The position numbers were made by a program, and so were the translations under genes. DNA of 64,000 nucleotides from Vulcanimicrobium winogradskyi (GTDB taxonomy: Bacteria > Vulcanimicrobiota > Vulcanimicrobiia > Vulcanimicrobiales > Vulcanimicrobiaceae): NCBI GenBank assembly GCA_003134965.1, contig PLDA01000002.1, positions 1,178,001-1,242,000 on the forward strand, in the 5' to 3' direction. Each line of letters opens with the position of its first letter. Positions within the stretch are counted from its first letter, which is position 1. Shown here piece after piece: positions 16,662-25,260 of this stretch. The notes under the pieces were generated by a model, which saw only the letters and a list, made by a program, of their open reading frames with translations, had not been told where the DNA came from and did not search any database.

Positions 16662-18023
16662 CTACGCCAGGGCCGCGACCTTTCCGCCCGCGCGGGCGAC
16701 GGCTTGGCGGATCATCTCTTCCTGGAGCGCCGGGACGGCCCAGCGGGCCTGGGCTTCGGGCTCCAGCGTGTCGATCGGGTCGAAGTACAGAAACGACTGG
16801 CCGGGTTTGACGCTCGGCGCGCTGTAGACCGCGATCCCGTTCAGGCGGTCGTAGTAGTCGTACGAATGAACGTCGCGCTTCCCGCCCCCGCCCGGGGCGT
16901 CGCAGATGAACAGCGGCGTGTTGAAGCCGGCGGTCGCGCCGCGCACGTGCTTCTCGAGGTCGATCGAGGTCTGGATCGTCGTCCGCAAGTCCTCGACGCC
17001 CTTCACCAGGTCGTGCATGTAGACGTAGTACGGGTGTACGTTGATCCACGACAGGCGCTTCGTCAGCATCGTCATCCGGTACGGGTCGTCGTTGACGCCC
17101 CGGATCAGCACGCTTTGGTTGCGCACCACGACGCCGCGCTGAAACAAGACGTCCATCGCCTGGCGGGTGATCTCGGTGATCTCGCTGGGCGTGTTGAAGT
17201 GCGTGTGCAGGACGACGTCCTTGCCCATCGTGCGGCCCTTCTCGACGACGCCGGTCAGCGCGTCGACCCAGGCATGGTCGGTGAGGATCTTCATCGGCAT
17301 CACGGCCGGGCCTTTGGTCGCGAAGCGCATGCGGCGCACGTGGGGAATCTCGAGCAGCGACTCGCCGATCAGCGTGATGTTCTTCGGCGCGAGCTGGTAG
17401 ACGTCGCCGCCGGAGATCACGATGTCCTCGATCTCCGGCCGCGAGGCGATGTACGCGAACGCGTGCTTCCACAGCTCGGGCGTCTTCGCGAGCGCGGCTT
17501 TGTCGACGCTCTCGGTGTCGGGGCCGATCGCGTACGAGCGCGTGCAGAAGCGGCAGTAGACCGGGCACGTCTGCAGCGGGAGGAAGAGCGCCTTGTCGAC
17601 GTAGCGGTGAGTGAGGCCCTGCACCGGCGCGTCGTCCTGCTCGTGCAGCGAGTCGAGCGTCAGGCGCGGGTGATCCGGGAGCAGCTTCGAGGCGAGCGGG
17701 ATGAATTGGCGGCGGATCGGGTCTTCGTAGGGCTGCGTCCAGTCGATCGTCGCGATCGCGTACGGCGAGACGCGCACCGCCATCGGCGCGCGGCGAAAGC
17801 CTTCCTTCGCGTCCTCGATGAACGTCGGGTCGACCGCGCTGCCGATCGCTTCGAACAGCTCTTCGGGCGTCTTCACCGAGTTGCGCCCCTGCCAGATGTG
17901 GTCGAGGAACGTCTTCTCGTCGACCTCCGCGTACGCGGGGACCGCGCGCCAGAACTCGCCGCCGCGCAGGTTGCGGTGTTCGAGGAGGGCCGGATCGACC
18001 GGCGGCTTGACCTGGTGGTGCAC
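16662..18023 (-). CDS. kamA: Lysine 2,3-aminomutase (radical SAM)
   Basis: 453 residues. It converts L-lysine to L-beta-lysine using PLP and S-adenosylmethionine. The iron-sulfur motif CPVYCRFC (Cys153, Cys157, Cys160) is followed by IEDIVISGGDVYQLAP; VLHTHFNTPSEIT, RNQSVLIRGVNDD and HPYYVYMHDLVKG are typical of the family. The start is GTG 18023, whose G is shared with the TAG of kdd; upstream in-frame sequence is antisense to kdd coding. A related glutamate or arginine aminomutase cannot be excluded, but the kdd neighbour supports lysine. Its last 25 codons are duplicated at 12834-12910 on the far side of the protease/ATPase island. Confidence 0.92.
   Translation of the reverse strand: MHHQVKPPVDPALLEHRNLRGGEFWRAVPAYAEVDEKTFLDHIWQGRNSVKTPEELFEAIGSAVDPTFIEDAKEGFRRAPMAVRVSPYAIATIDWTQPYEDPIRRQFIPLASKLLPDHPRLTLDSLHEQDDAPVQGLTHRYVDKALFLPLQTCPVYCRFCTRSYAIGPDTESVDKAALAKTPELWKHAFAYIASRPEIEDIVISGGDVYQLAPKNITLIGESLLEIPHVRRMRFATKGPAVMPMKILTDHAWVDALTGVVEKGRTMGKDVVLHTHFNTPSEITEITRQAMDVLFQRGVVVRNQSVLIRGVNDDPYRMTMLTKRLSWINVHPYYVYMHDLVKGVEDLRTTIQTSIDLEKHVRGATAGFNTPLFICDAPGGGGKRDVHSYDYYDRLNGIAVYSAPSVKPGQSFLYFDPIDTLEPEAQARWAVPALQEEMIRQAVARAGGKVAALA
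16663..16738 (-). repeat. Direct repeat, right copy (3' end of kamA)
   Basis: The functional copy of the 76-77 bp repeat described at 12834. Offset between copies is about 3.83 kb and similarity stops abruptly after the GACGG at 16738. By analogy with elements that integrate into the 3' end of genes, this copy may have arrived with the island and restored kamA. Confidence 0.85.
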
Positions 18024-19129
18024 TACGGTAGCGTCTCCCGAGCGTCGCGCGCACCGTAGCGCGCGACGAAGTAATCCCGTAACGCCGGATGGTCGCGCAG
18101 CGTTTGCAGCGCGATATCGGCGTGCCCCTTCGCGTACCCGTTTCCGACGATCATGGTGACGTCTTTGCCGACGCCCTCCGCGCCGAGTGCGGCGGCCGTG
18201 AACGAGGTCGCCATCGAGAAGAAGTAGACGGTGCCGCCGTCCTTGCAGCACAAGATCGACGCGAGCTCGGTCCCGGCGACGTTGACGCAGTTGACGACCA
18301 CGTCAGCGAGCCGCGGCAGCGCCGCGGGGAACGCGGCGACGATCGCGAGCGCGTCGCGCGCGTCAGCGACGATCAGGTGATCGACGTACCCGTGGTCCTG
18401 CAGCAGCTTCGCGCCCGCCGTCTCCGCATTTGGCACGATCCCGACGACGACGCCGGCGGGACCCACGCGCTCGCGGGCCTGCGCGCACGCGAGGATCCCG
18501 GACTTTCCGTCGGCGCCGATCACGCACACCGTCTGGCCGCGGCCGGCGAGCCGCCGCACCTGCGCGGGCGCGCCGGCGACGTCGAGCACCGCCAGCGCGA
18601 CGTCGACCGGAAGATCGTCCGGCAGCCGCGCGTAGATCCCGGTCTCGAACAAGATCGCCGTGCCGCGCACGCCGACCTGACCGGTGACGAGGTCGACGCG
18701 TTCGATCGCATCGAGGCACAGCGGTGTGAGCGTCAGCGAGACCAGCGATGCGATGCGGTCGCCGACCGCGACGTCCTCGCGCGCGGCGAGCGCGGGGCCG
18801 ATCTCGAGGACGCGCCCGACGAACATTCCGCCGCTGCCGGTCACCGGATTGTGCTGCTTGCCGCGCTCGCATACCGTGGCCAGGATCTGCGCGGCGATCG
18901 CCGCGCAGTCGGCGCCGCACGCGTCGCTGATCTGCCGGAAGGATGCGGAGTCGACGTTCAGCGTCTCGACCGCGCACAGGATCTCGTTGGCGTACGCGCG
19001 CGGGGTGTTGTCGAGCTTCCAGGCCGCTTGCGGAAGCGCGCCCTTCGGCTCGACGACGCGGTGCGAGCCGAGCCGGCAGCCGGTGCCGGGCGGGACGGCG
19101 AGATGCGCGTCGTCGAGGGTGTGCGTCAC
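18023..19129 (-). CDS. kdd: L-erythro-3,5-diaminohexanoate dehydrogenase
   Basis: 368 residues. It oxidises 3,5-diaminohexanoate to 5-amino-3-oxohexanoate with NAD(P), the third step of lysine fermentation. Family hallmarks are the N-terminal GCRLGSHRVVEPKGALPQAA, the stretch GKQHNPVTGSGGMFVGRV and a Rossmann segment VCVIGADGKSGILACAQARE. The zinc-less MDR-like layout and length fit Kdd. The start GTG 19129 overlaps the lrp stop (GTGA), and its stop overlaps the kamA start by one base, so lrp-kdd-kamA is a coupled operon. The lysine 5,6-aminomutase genes (kamDE), usually nearby, are not in this window. Confidence 0.9.
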   Translation of the reverse strand: MTHTLDDAHLAVPPGTGCRLGSHRVVEPKGALPQAAWKLDNTPRAYANEILCAVETLNVDSASFRQISDACGADCAAIAAQILATVCERGKQHNPVTGSGGMFVGRVLEIGPALAAREDVAVGDRIASLVSLTLTPLCLDAIERVDLVTGQVGVRGTAILFETGIYARLPDDLPVDVALAVLDVAGAPAQVRRLAGRGQTVCVIGADGKSGILACAQARERVGPAGVVVGIVPNAETAGAKLLQDHGYVDHLIVADARDALAIVAAFPAALPRLADVVVNCVNVAGTELASILCCKDGGTVYFFSMATSFTAAALGAEGVGKDVTMIVGNGYAKGHADIALQTLRDHPALRDYFVARYGARDARETLP

Positions 19130-19644
19130 AGCAGCGCCTCGACCGGGAGCCCACCGCGCTCGAACGGGGTCGAGAGCACGATCGTCGTGCGCGTGCGTGC
19201 GACGCCGGGGACGCGTTTGAGCTTGGTGAGGAATTCGTCGAGGTGCGAGGTCGAGCGCGTGACGACTTTCAACACGTACGTCTCGTCACCGGCGACGCTG
19301 TGGATCTCGATGATCTCGGGGAACGCCTGCACCGCCTGCGTGAACGCATCGTAGTCGAGGTCGGGCGCGCAGTACGCGCCGACGAACGCGGTCAGCTCGT
19401 ACCCGACGCGGCGCGCGTCGAGTTGCGCGGAGTAGCGCCGCACGAAGCCGCGTGACTCGAGCCGCTTCACGCGATCGTGGACGGCCGGCGGCTTGAGGTT
19501 CACCAGGGCGCCGAGCTCGGCGTAGGTCGAGCGGGCGTTGCGCTGAAGGGCGGCCAGCAAGCGCAGGTCGACCCGGTCGAGTTCCGGATGTCCGATCCCG
19601 GTCTTGCCGTTCCTGACCTCCATCGATTCGGGCTTTGCGATCAT
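19126..19644 (-). CDS. Lrp/AsnC family transcriptional regulator of the lysine operon
   Basis: 172 residues from ATG 19644; a second ATG at 19623 is possible. The N-terminal winged helix (LDRVDLRLLAALQRNARSTY then LGALVNLKPPAVHDRVKRLE) is followed by a C-terminal RAM/AsnC_trans_reg domain (IIEIHSVAGDETYVLKVVTR). Lrp-type proteins bind amino acids and adjust catabolic operons. Being the first gene of the kdd-kamA operon, it is most likely autoregulated and lysine-responsive; that is inference. The start region lies close to the divergent binding-protein gene at 19748. Confidence 0.9.
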   Translation of the reverse strand: MIAKPESMEVRNGKTGIGHPELDRVDLRLLAALQRNARSTYAELGALVNLKPPAVHDRVKRLESRGFVRRYSAQLDARRVGYELTAFVGAYCAPDLDYDAFTQAVQAFPEIIEIHSVAGDETYVLKVVTRSTSHLDEFLTKLKRVPGVARTRTTIVLSTPFERGGLPVEALL

Positions 19645-19747
19645 CGACCAAGGATTTCTTCGGCCGGACGTGAGTCACCTCGAACGGACGCCGCCCCGCG
19701 GGCGGCACGCGAGGCCGAGGCCGCCCGGCAGCGGAACGGGTCGCGCG

Positions 19748-21382
19748 ATGCGCTTCGCCGGATCGCTCGCTTGTCTCGCTGTGGTGGTCACGCTGGCGAT
19801 CGCGCTCGCGTCCTGCACGCGCGAGGGGGCTCCGCAGGGCGTTGACGGGGGGTCTGCGACGACGGTCCGGTTCGCGCTCGCTACCGATCCCGAGTCGCTC
19901 GACCCGCTCTTCGCCCACGTCGACGCGAACAGCGTCGAGCAGCAAGTCGCGCGCCTGGTGTTCGAGCCGTTCATCGACATCGACGAGCGCGGCGCGCCGG
20001 TCCCGGTGCTCCTCGACCGCGTCCCGACGACCGAGAACGGCGGCGTTTCGCGCGACGGCCGCGTCATCACGTATCACTTGCGCGCCGGGGTGCGTTGGCA
20101 AGACGGTGTCCCGGTCACCGCGCACGACGTCGTGTGGACGCTGCACGCGATCGCCGACGACCGCAACCCGGTGCGCTCGCGCGCCGGCTACGACCGGGTC
20201 GCGAAGGCCGAAGCGCTCGATCAGCGCAGCGTGCGGGTGACCCTCAAGGAGCCGTGGGCCCCGGCCGTCGCGACGCTGTTCAGTTACGGCACCGCGCCGC
20301 AATACGTGTTGCCCGCGCACCTGCTCGAGAAGGAGCCGAACCTCGAGCGGAGCGCGTTCTCGTCGCACCCGGTCGGGAACGGCCCGTTCCGGCTCGTCTC
20401 GTGGGCGCGCGGTGACCATCTCGTCTACGAGGCGAGCCCGTCGTACTGGCGCGGAACGCCGAAGGTCGAGCGGATCGACGTGCGGATCGTGCCGGATCCC
20501 GGCACGAACTTCACGCTGCTGCGCAGCGGGGGTGTCGACTGGAACCTGCTCTCGCCGGCGCAGCGCGCGTCGCTTGGCACGCCTCAGGATCTCGGTTTCC
20601 GAACCGTCCCGCTCGCGCTCGTCGCGGGGATCGCGCTCAATACGACGCATCCGCCGCTCGACGACGCGCGCGTGCGCCGTGCGATCGCGGCGTCGATCGA
20701 CCGCGCCGGCATCTCGAAGAAGATCACGTTCGGGCGTTATCCCGTCGTCGACACCGCGCAGGCGCTCGGCTCGTGGGCGCGCGATTCGGCGGTGCACGAG
20801 CCGGCCTACGACCCAGCGGCGGCGGACCGGCTGCTCGACGCCGCGGGCTGGCGCCGCGGCGCCGGCGGCGTCCGCATGAAAGACGGCAACCCGCTCTCGC
20901 TGACGTACGTGCAGTTCCCCGAATCCGGCACCGGCGTACGCGTCGCGACCGTGGTGCAGAGCGAACTCGCCGCGCGCGGCTTCCGCGTCGCGATCAAGTC
21001 GCTCTCGAACGCGCAGCTGTTCTTGCCGAAATCGCAGGGCGGGGCGCTGGCGAACGGCGGGTTCGACATGGCGTACGTGCCCTGGCCGATGGGCGCCGAC
21101 CCCGACGACTCGTTCCTGCTCGCGTGCTCCGGCAACGCGAACTACATGCGCTGGTGCGACCCGCAGGTCGACGCGCTCGAACGCCGCGCGGTCGTCGCTC
21201 CGAACCGTGCCGAGCGCAAGCGGCTGTACGCGCAGATCGAACGCCGCGTCGCCGAAGCGGTCCCGGTGATCTACCTGTTCAACCCCTCGTACTCGTACGC
21301 GTATCGCACCGCGCTGCGCGGCTTCTCCCCGAACGGTTTCAACCCGACCTGGGACGCCTACCGCTGGAGTCTCGCCCGATGA
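19748..21382 (+). CDS. Peptide/oligopeptide ABC transporter substrate-binding lipoprotein (SBP family 5)
   Basis: 544 residues. ATG 19748 starts a lipoprotein signal (MRFAGSLACLAVVVTLAIAL then ASC, Cys23), so I prefer it over in-frame upstream codons that run antisense to lrp. The mature protein begins as usual for the DppA/OppA family (ATDPESLDPLFAHVDANSVE), and contains YHLRAGVRWQDGVPVTAHDV and NGPFRLVSWARGDHLVYEAS. It would bind peptides or similar solutes outside the inner membrane. No permease or ATPase genes follow, so it is an orphan binding protein. Confidence 0.9.
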   Translation: MRFAGSLACLAVVVTLAIALASCTREGAPQGVDGGSATTVRFALATDPESLDPLFAHVDANSVEQQVARLVFEPFIDIDERGAPVPVLLDRVPTTENGGVSRDGRVITYHLRAGVRWQDGVPVTAHDVVWTLHAIADDRNPVRSRAGYDRVAKAEALDQRSVRVTLKEPWAPAVATLFSYGTAPQYVLPAHLLEKEPNLERSAFSSHPVGNGPFRLVSWARGDHLVYEASPSYWRGTPKVERIDVRIVPDPGTNFTLLRSGGVDWNLLSPAQRASLGTPQDLGFRTVPLALVAGIALNTTHPPLDDARVRRAIAASIDRAGISKKITFGRYPVVDTAQALGSWARDSAVHEPAYDPAAADRLLDAAGWRRGAGGVRMKDGNPLSLTYVQFPESGTGVRVATVVQSELAARGFRVAIKSLSNAQLFLPKSQGGALANGGFDMAYVPWPMGADPDDSFLLACSGNANYMRWCDPQVDALERRAVVAPNRAERKRLYAQIERRVAEAVPVIYLFNPSYSYAYRTALRGFSPNGFNPTWDAYRWSLAR

Positions 21383-21385
21383 GCG

Positions 21386-22402
21386 CTACGCGAGCTTTCC
21401 CGTCGTTTTCTCCAGCATTTCCCACCCCTTGGGGTCGTACTGTTCGCGGAACTGGCGATACAATCCCGAGGTGCGGATCACTTCACTGAACGGTTCGAGC
21501 GCAGGCCGGTTGAAGGTCACGCCATCCGTCGTGAGCTCCTTTTCGACACTGATCTCTTGACTTGCCATCGACTTTGTCGCGTCGGCGGCGGCAGCGTTGA
21601 ATTCGCGGTCGACGATCTCTTGCAGGTTCTTCGGCAAGCGCCCAAACGCGTCGGCATTTGCGAGCAGGATATACGACAGGCCGCTGTGATGCGTCAGCGA
21701 GCAGTACTTCACTTGTTCGTAGAACTTGAAGTTGCGCACGATCGGAAGCGGCACTTCGATCGCGTCGATGAGGTGCGTTTGCAGCGACGTGTAGACCTCC
21801 GCCAGCGAGATGACCGTCGGCGCGGCCTCGAACGCCTTGAACGTACCGACGTCGATCGGCCCGGGCGGGACGCGAATCTTCAGTCCTTTGAGGTCCGCCG
21901 GCACGTTGATCGCCTTCGCGCGCGCCTGCACCTCGAAGAAGCCGCCGTAGAACGACGTCTCGAATTTACGCAATCCGATCTTCGCCGCTGCGGTGCCGAT
22001 GTAGGCGCCGAGCGGGCCGTTCGCCGCAGCTTGGTACTGCTGCGGCCCCTTGAACGCGAACGGCATGCTCAGCAGCGCGGCCGACGGGATAACGGATCCC
22101 AGGATATTGTTGCCCATCTGCACCAGCTCGAGCGCGCCGGACCGAAGCTGCGCGAGCATTTGCGGGTCGCTCCCGAGCACGCTGCTGGGAAATACCTTGA
22201 CCTCGAGCTGGCCGCCGGAAGCGTCTTGGATGCGCTTGACCGCCTCGGCCGTGAGGACGTTCATCGGGTGCGTCGGCGTCTGATCGTTCGCCAGCTTGTA
22301 GGTGAACTGCGCTGCCTCCCCGGGCCAGCGGAGGATGCCGACGGAAGCGAACGCTCCGGCGCCCGCGCCCATCGCGAGCAGCTGCTTGCGGGATAGTGTC
22401 AT
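21386..22402 (-). CDS. TRAP transporter solute-binding protein (DctP family)
   Basis: 338 residues. ATG 22402 follows a GGAG at a good distance and starts a Tat-like or Sec signal (MTLSRKQLLAMGAGAGAFAS). The body has the DctP landmarks: GQLEVKVFPSSVLGSDPQML, ALELVQMGNNIL, DLKGLKIRVPPGP and an arginine in that segment that binds the carboxylate in known members, then EVYTSLQTHLIDAIEVPL. It would bind an organic acid or related solute. No dctQ/dctM membrane subunits are adjacent. It ends 3 bases from the convergent SBP gene. Confidence 0.9.
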   Translation of the reverse strand: MTLSRKQLLAMGAGAGAFASVGILRWPGEAAQFTYKLANDQTPTHPMNVLTAEAVKRIQDASGGQLEVKVFPSSVLGSDPQMLAQLRSGALELVQMGNNILGSVIPSAALLSMPFAFKGPQQYQAAANGPLGAYIGTAAAKIGLRKFETSFYGGFFEVQARAKAINVPADLKGLKIRVPPGPIDVGTFKAFEAAPTVISLAEVYTSLQTHLIDAIEVPLPIVRNFKFYEQVKYCSLTHHSGLSYILLANADAFGRLPKNLQEIVDREFNAAAADATKSMASQEISVEKELTTDGVTFNRPALEPFSEVIRTSGLYRQFREQYDPKGWEMLEKTTGKLA

Positions 22403-22502
22403 CGCGATGCTCCTTGCCGCGCGGGCGAGTCCGCTGGTCCGGTGAGTGTATACTCTTGTACGCGAATGGACCTGGTCCGACCGCGGCGCCGCCGCCGGCA
22501 GG

Positions 22503-22892
22503 CTAGCCGAGGTGGCAGATTTCGAGCTTGTTGCCGTCGGGATCGTCGAAGAAGCAGGCGTAGTAGTTCGGACCGTACGCCTCGTGCGGCTGCTCGATGT
22601 TCTTCGCCCCGATCGCCGGGAGGTAGACCGCGATCGCGTTGATCGTGCCGCGCGAGGGCGCATCGAACGCGATCCGCGTCCCGCTCGGCGTCATCGCCGG
22701 ATCTTCGGAGATCCCGAACCACTCCTTCGCCTCCCAGTCGGGCGGCGCGTCCGGCGGCGGTAGCCGCCAGCTGGTGAAGGTCTCACCCTCGCTCTTCACC
22801 GCGCCGAGCAGGTTCAGAATCGCGTCGTAGAACTCCGCCGCTTTCGTGCGGTCGCGGACGCGCATGTCGACGTGCGAGATGATCAAAGGCAC
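22503..22892 (-). CDS. VOC (glyoxalase/bleomycin resistance) family protein
   Basis: 129 residues. GTG 22892 is preceded by AAAGGGAGCG and overlaps the end of the upstream phosphoesterase gene by 10 bases. The protein has the VOC pattern: ISHVDMRVRDRTKAAEFYDA at the N-terminus, AFDAPSRGTINAIAVYLPAI in the middle and YACFFDDPDGNKLEICHLG at the end, where His/Glu positions are typical metal ligands. The substrate is unknown; such proteins include dioxygenases, isomerases and drug-binding proteins. Confidence 0.88.
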   Translation of the reverse strand: MPLIISHVDMRVRDRTKAAEFYDAILNLLGAVKSEGETFTSWRLPPPDAPPDWEAKEWFGISEDPAMTPSGTRIAFDAPSRGTINAIAVYLPAIGAKNIEQPHEAYGPNYYACFFDDPDGNKLEICHLG

Positions 22893-24067
22893 GCGACGCT
22901 CCCTTTGGTGAGGACGCACGTGCGGCGCTCGATCCCGTCGGCGTCGCGCAGCGAGATCGCCCACCCGGCGGCGGTCTTCGTGTAGACCGCGAAGCCGTAT
23001 TGCTTGGACCCGTATCGCGCCGGCGTCCCGAACGTGTAGACCGGCTTGCCGGCGTTCGTCTGCAGGCCGATGTACTTCGCGGTCGTGCCGGCGTCGTCCA
23101 GATCGTCGCCGCTCTCGCCGTTCACGACGAGCGGCGGGAACCCGGTGAGGTTGATCGCCTCGAAGTCGTGGACGTGGCCGGCGAGCACCGCGTCGAACGG
23201 GGCGAAGTTCCAGTGCAGCTGGAGCCGGGCGCGCGTCTGGTTCGTGTTCGCGTACGGGGGCCGGTGGGTGACGAACCAGGTGTCGCCGGTCGCGCCCGCA
23301 GCGAGCGCCTGCGCGCGCCGGAACGTCGCGGCGTAGAACGCGATCCGCGCCGCATCGGGGCTGCTGTCGCTCGGATCGGCCGCCGAGTCTGCGACGACGA
23401 TCCGCAAGCCGTCGAACGCGACGCCCCACGGCAGCGAGCCGTCGGTTCCGTTGGGGCGGCACGGCGTCACCGTGTCGGCGCCGTCGAGGTAGCGGAACCA
23501 GCCCGGCCCGCCGCGCTGGCAGTCTTCGTGGTTGCCGCGGATCAGCACCAGCGGTGCGCTCGCGAAGAGCGGTTTGCTGGGCGTGAACCAGTCGGCGTTC
23601 CACGACATGCTGGTGTCACCCCAGCGGTTCTTGCAGTACGTCCACGTCGCGAGGCAGTTGTTCTCGCGGTAGTAGTAGTCGCCGACGTGCACGAGCAGAT
23701 CGGGATGCGCCGCCGCGATCGTCTGGGCGATCTTGGGGTACGGCCAGTCGGCGATGTCGCCGCAGTTCTGCTGCTCCTGGTCCTTCATGCGGCAGCCGGT
23801 ATCGCCGAAGACGACGACCGTGCGCGGCGCGCGCGGCGGCGAGGGCAACCGGGTTCCGTCGACCGAGATGTTCGTCGCGTCGGCCGGCAGCGGCGCGTCG
23901 CACACGACCTCGTCGAAGTTCCCGGCCGGGCCGGCGCGCCGGCTCATCGCAACGGAGCCGCCCTCGTAGGTCACCGACGGGCAGGTCTGCGGGACGAGCG
24001 CCCGCGCGTGCGGCTTGCCGTCCGCGGCGTATTGCACCCAGGCGGAGAGAACGGCGGCGACGATCAT
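22883..24067 (-). CDS. Calcineurin-like metallophosphoesterase (tandem copy 2)
   Basis: 394 residues from ATG 24067 (GGGAGACCTCC upstream). Metal-site motifs are GDTGC, HVGDYYYREN, LIRGNHEDC, VTHRPPYANT and AGHVHDFEAI, giving a complete di-metal phosphoesterase set. The N-terminus MIVAAVLSAWVQYAADGKPH resembles a weak signal peptide or anchor, suggesting export. It is a paralogue of the next upstream gene (24081-25208); both share VQYAADG/LQYAADG, GDTGCR, GNHE and the ending WAISLRDADG. Purple acid phosphatase-like architecture; substrate unknown. Confidence 0.88.
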   Translation of the reverse strand: MIVAAVLSAWVQYAADGKPHARALVPQTCPSVTYEGGSVAMSRRAGPAGNFDEVVCDAPLPADATNISVDGTRLPSPPRAPRTVVVFGDTGCRMKDQEQQNCGDIADWPYPKIAQTIAAAHPDLLVHVGDYYYRENNCLATWTYCKNRWGDTSMSWNADWFTPSKPLFASAPLVLIRGNHEDCQRGGPGWFRYLDGADTVTPCRPNGTDGSLPWGVAFDGLRIVVADSAADPSDSSPDAARIAFYAATFRRAQALAAGATGDTWFVTHRPPYANTNQTRARLQLHWNFAPFDAVLAGHVHDFEAINLTGFPPLVVNGESGDDLDDAGTTAKYIGLQTNAGKPVYTFGTPARYGSKQYGFAVYTKTAAGWAISLRDADGIERRTCVLTKGSVACL

Positions 24068-24080
24068 GGAGGTCTCCCGA

Positions 24081-25208
24081 TCAGCAGTGAACGGAGCGGT
24101 TCGCCAAGGTGCAGCGGGCCCGCTCGGAACCGTCCGCATCGCGCAGCGAGATCGCCCAACCCGCGCTGGTGCGCGTGTAGACCCCGAACCCGAAGCGCGC
24201 CGACCCGAACACGTCGCCCTGGACGTGCAGATCGCCGACCGCGAGCCCGAGGAGTCCCGCGTAGTTCGGATCGAGCTTCGCTCCGCCCTCGCCGTTGATC
24301 AGCAGCGGCGGGAGCGACGCGACGTTCATCGCCGCGAAGAAGTGGATGTGCCCGGCGAGGACCGCGTCGAACGGCTCGAGCGCGCCGCCCATCGCGCTGC
24401 GTTCGTCGTCGTTGGTGTAGGGAGGACGATGGGTCACAAACCAGCTTGGGCCCTTCGCGAGCTCGCGGACCGTGGCGAACTGCTTGCGGTAGACGGGCGC
24501 GCGCGCCGGATCGACCTTGCGGTCCTCGGCGACCGCCGAGTCGAACGCGACGATCCGCAGACCGCCGAGGTCGACCGCGTACGGTTCGGTCGCCTCGCTG
24601 CACGCCGTTGTCGCGCGCGGGTCGAGGTAGCGGAACCAGCCGACGCCGTTGCGGTCGCACTCCTCGTGGTTCCCGCGTAACAGCAGCAGCGGCGCGCTTG
24701 CGAAGACCGGCGCGGCCGGGGTGAGGAAGTCCGCGTACCACGCCGGCGCGTCGTCGCCGTGCGGGCTGCCGGCGCAGTCCCCGAGCGGCGGGCACTGATG
24801 CTCCCGGTAGAGGTAGTCGCCGACATGAATCACCAGGTTCGGATGCACCGCCGCGATCGAACGGGTGATCCGCGGGAACGGCCACGCCGATGGGTCGTCG
24901 CACGACTGCGCGGTGAACGTGCTGATCCGGCATCCCGTGTCCCCGAGCACGACGATCGTGCGCGGGTTGCGCGCCGGCGCGGGCAGCGGGCGATCTCCGA
25001 TGCGAATGCGCTTCGCGCTCGCCGCGAGCGCTGCGTCGCAGACGACGTCGTCGAACTGCGCGGATTTGCCGGCCCGCTCGGTCATGGGCACGGTGCGGCC
25101 GTCGACCGTCAGCGGCGGACAGGCGGAATCGCTCACCACCGCGCGGGCGTGCGGTTCGCCGTCGGCGGCGTACTGCAGCCATGCGGAGAGGACCGCGGCG
25201 AGAAGCAT
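24081..25208 (-). CDS. Calcineurin-like metallophosphoesterase (tandem copy 1)
   Basis: 375 residues from ATG 25208. Same motif set as its neighbour: VVLGDTGCRIS, IHVGDYLYREH, LLRGNHEECDR, VTHRPPYTNDD and AGHIHFFAAM. Copies are 13 bases apart and align along their length, so this is a tandem duplication that has since diverged, mainly in the insert between GDY and GNH. It begins with a short hydrophobic stretch (MLLAAVLSAWLQYAADG), probably an export signal or anchor. Confidence 0.88.
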   Translation of the reverse strand: MLLAAVLSAWLQYAADGEPHARAVVSDSACPPLTVDGRTVPMTERAGKSAQFDDVVCDAALAASAKRIRIGDRPLPAPARNPRTIVVLGDTGCRISTFTAQSCDDPSAWPFPRITRSIAAVHPNLVIHVGDYLYREHQCPPLGDCAGSPHGDDAPAWYADFLTPAAPVFASAPLLLLRGNHEECDRNGVGWFRYLDPRATTACSEATEPYAVDLGGLRIVAFDSAVAEDRKVDPARAPVYRKQFATVRELAKGPSWFVTHRPPYTNDDERSAMGGALEPFDAVLAGHIHFFAAMNVASLPPLLINGEGGAKLDPNYAGLLGLAVGDLHVQGDVFGSARFGFGVYTRTSAGWAISLRDADGSERARCTLANRSVHC

Positions 25209-25260
25209 GGCCCAGGCTTTGCCGGATTCGCCCCTGTCCCTATGCGGCCGGCGGCCCCTG

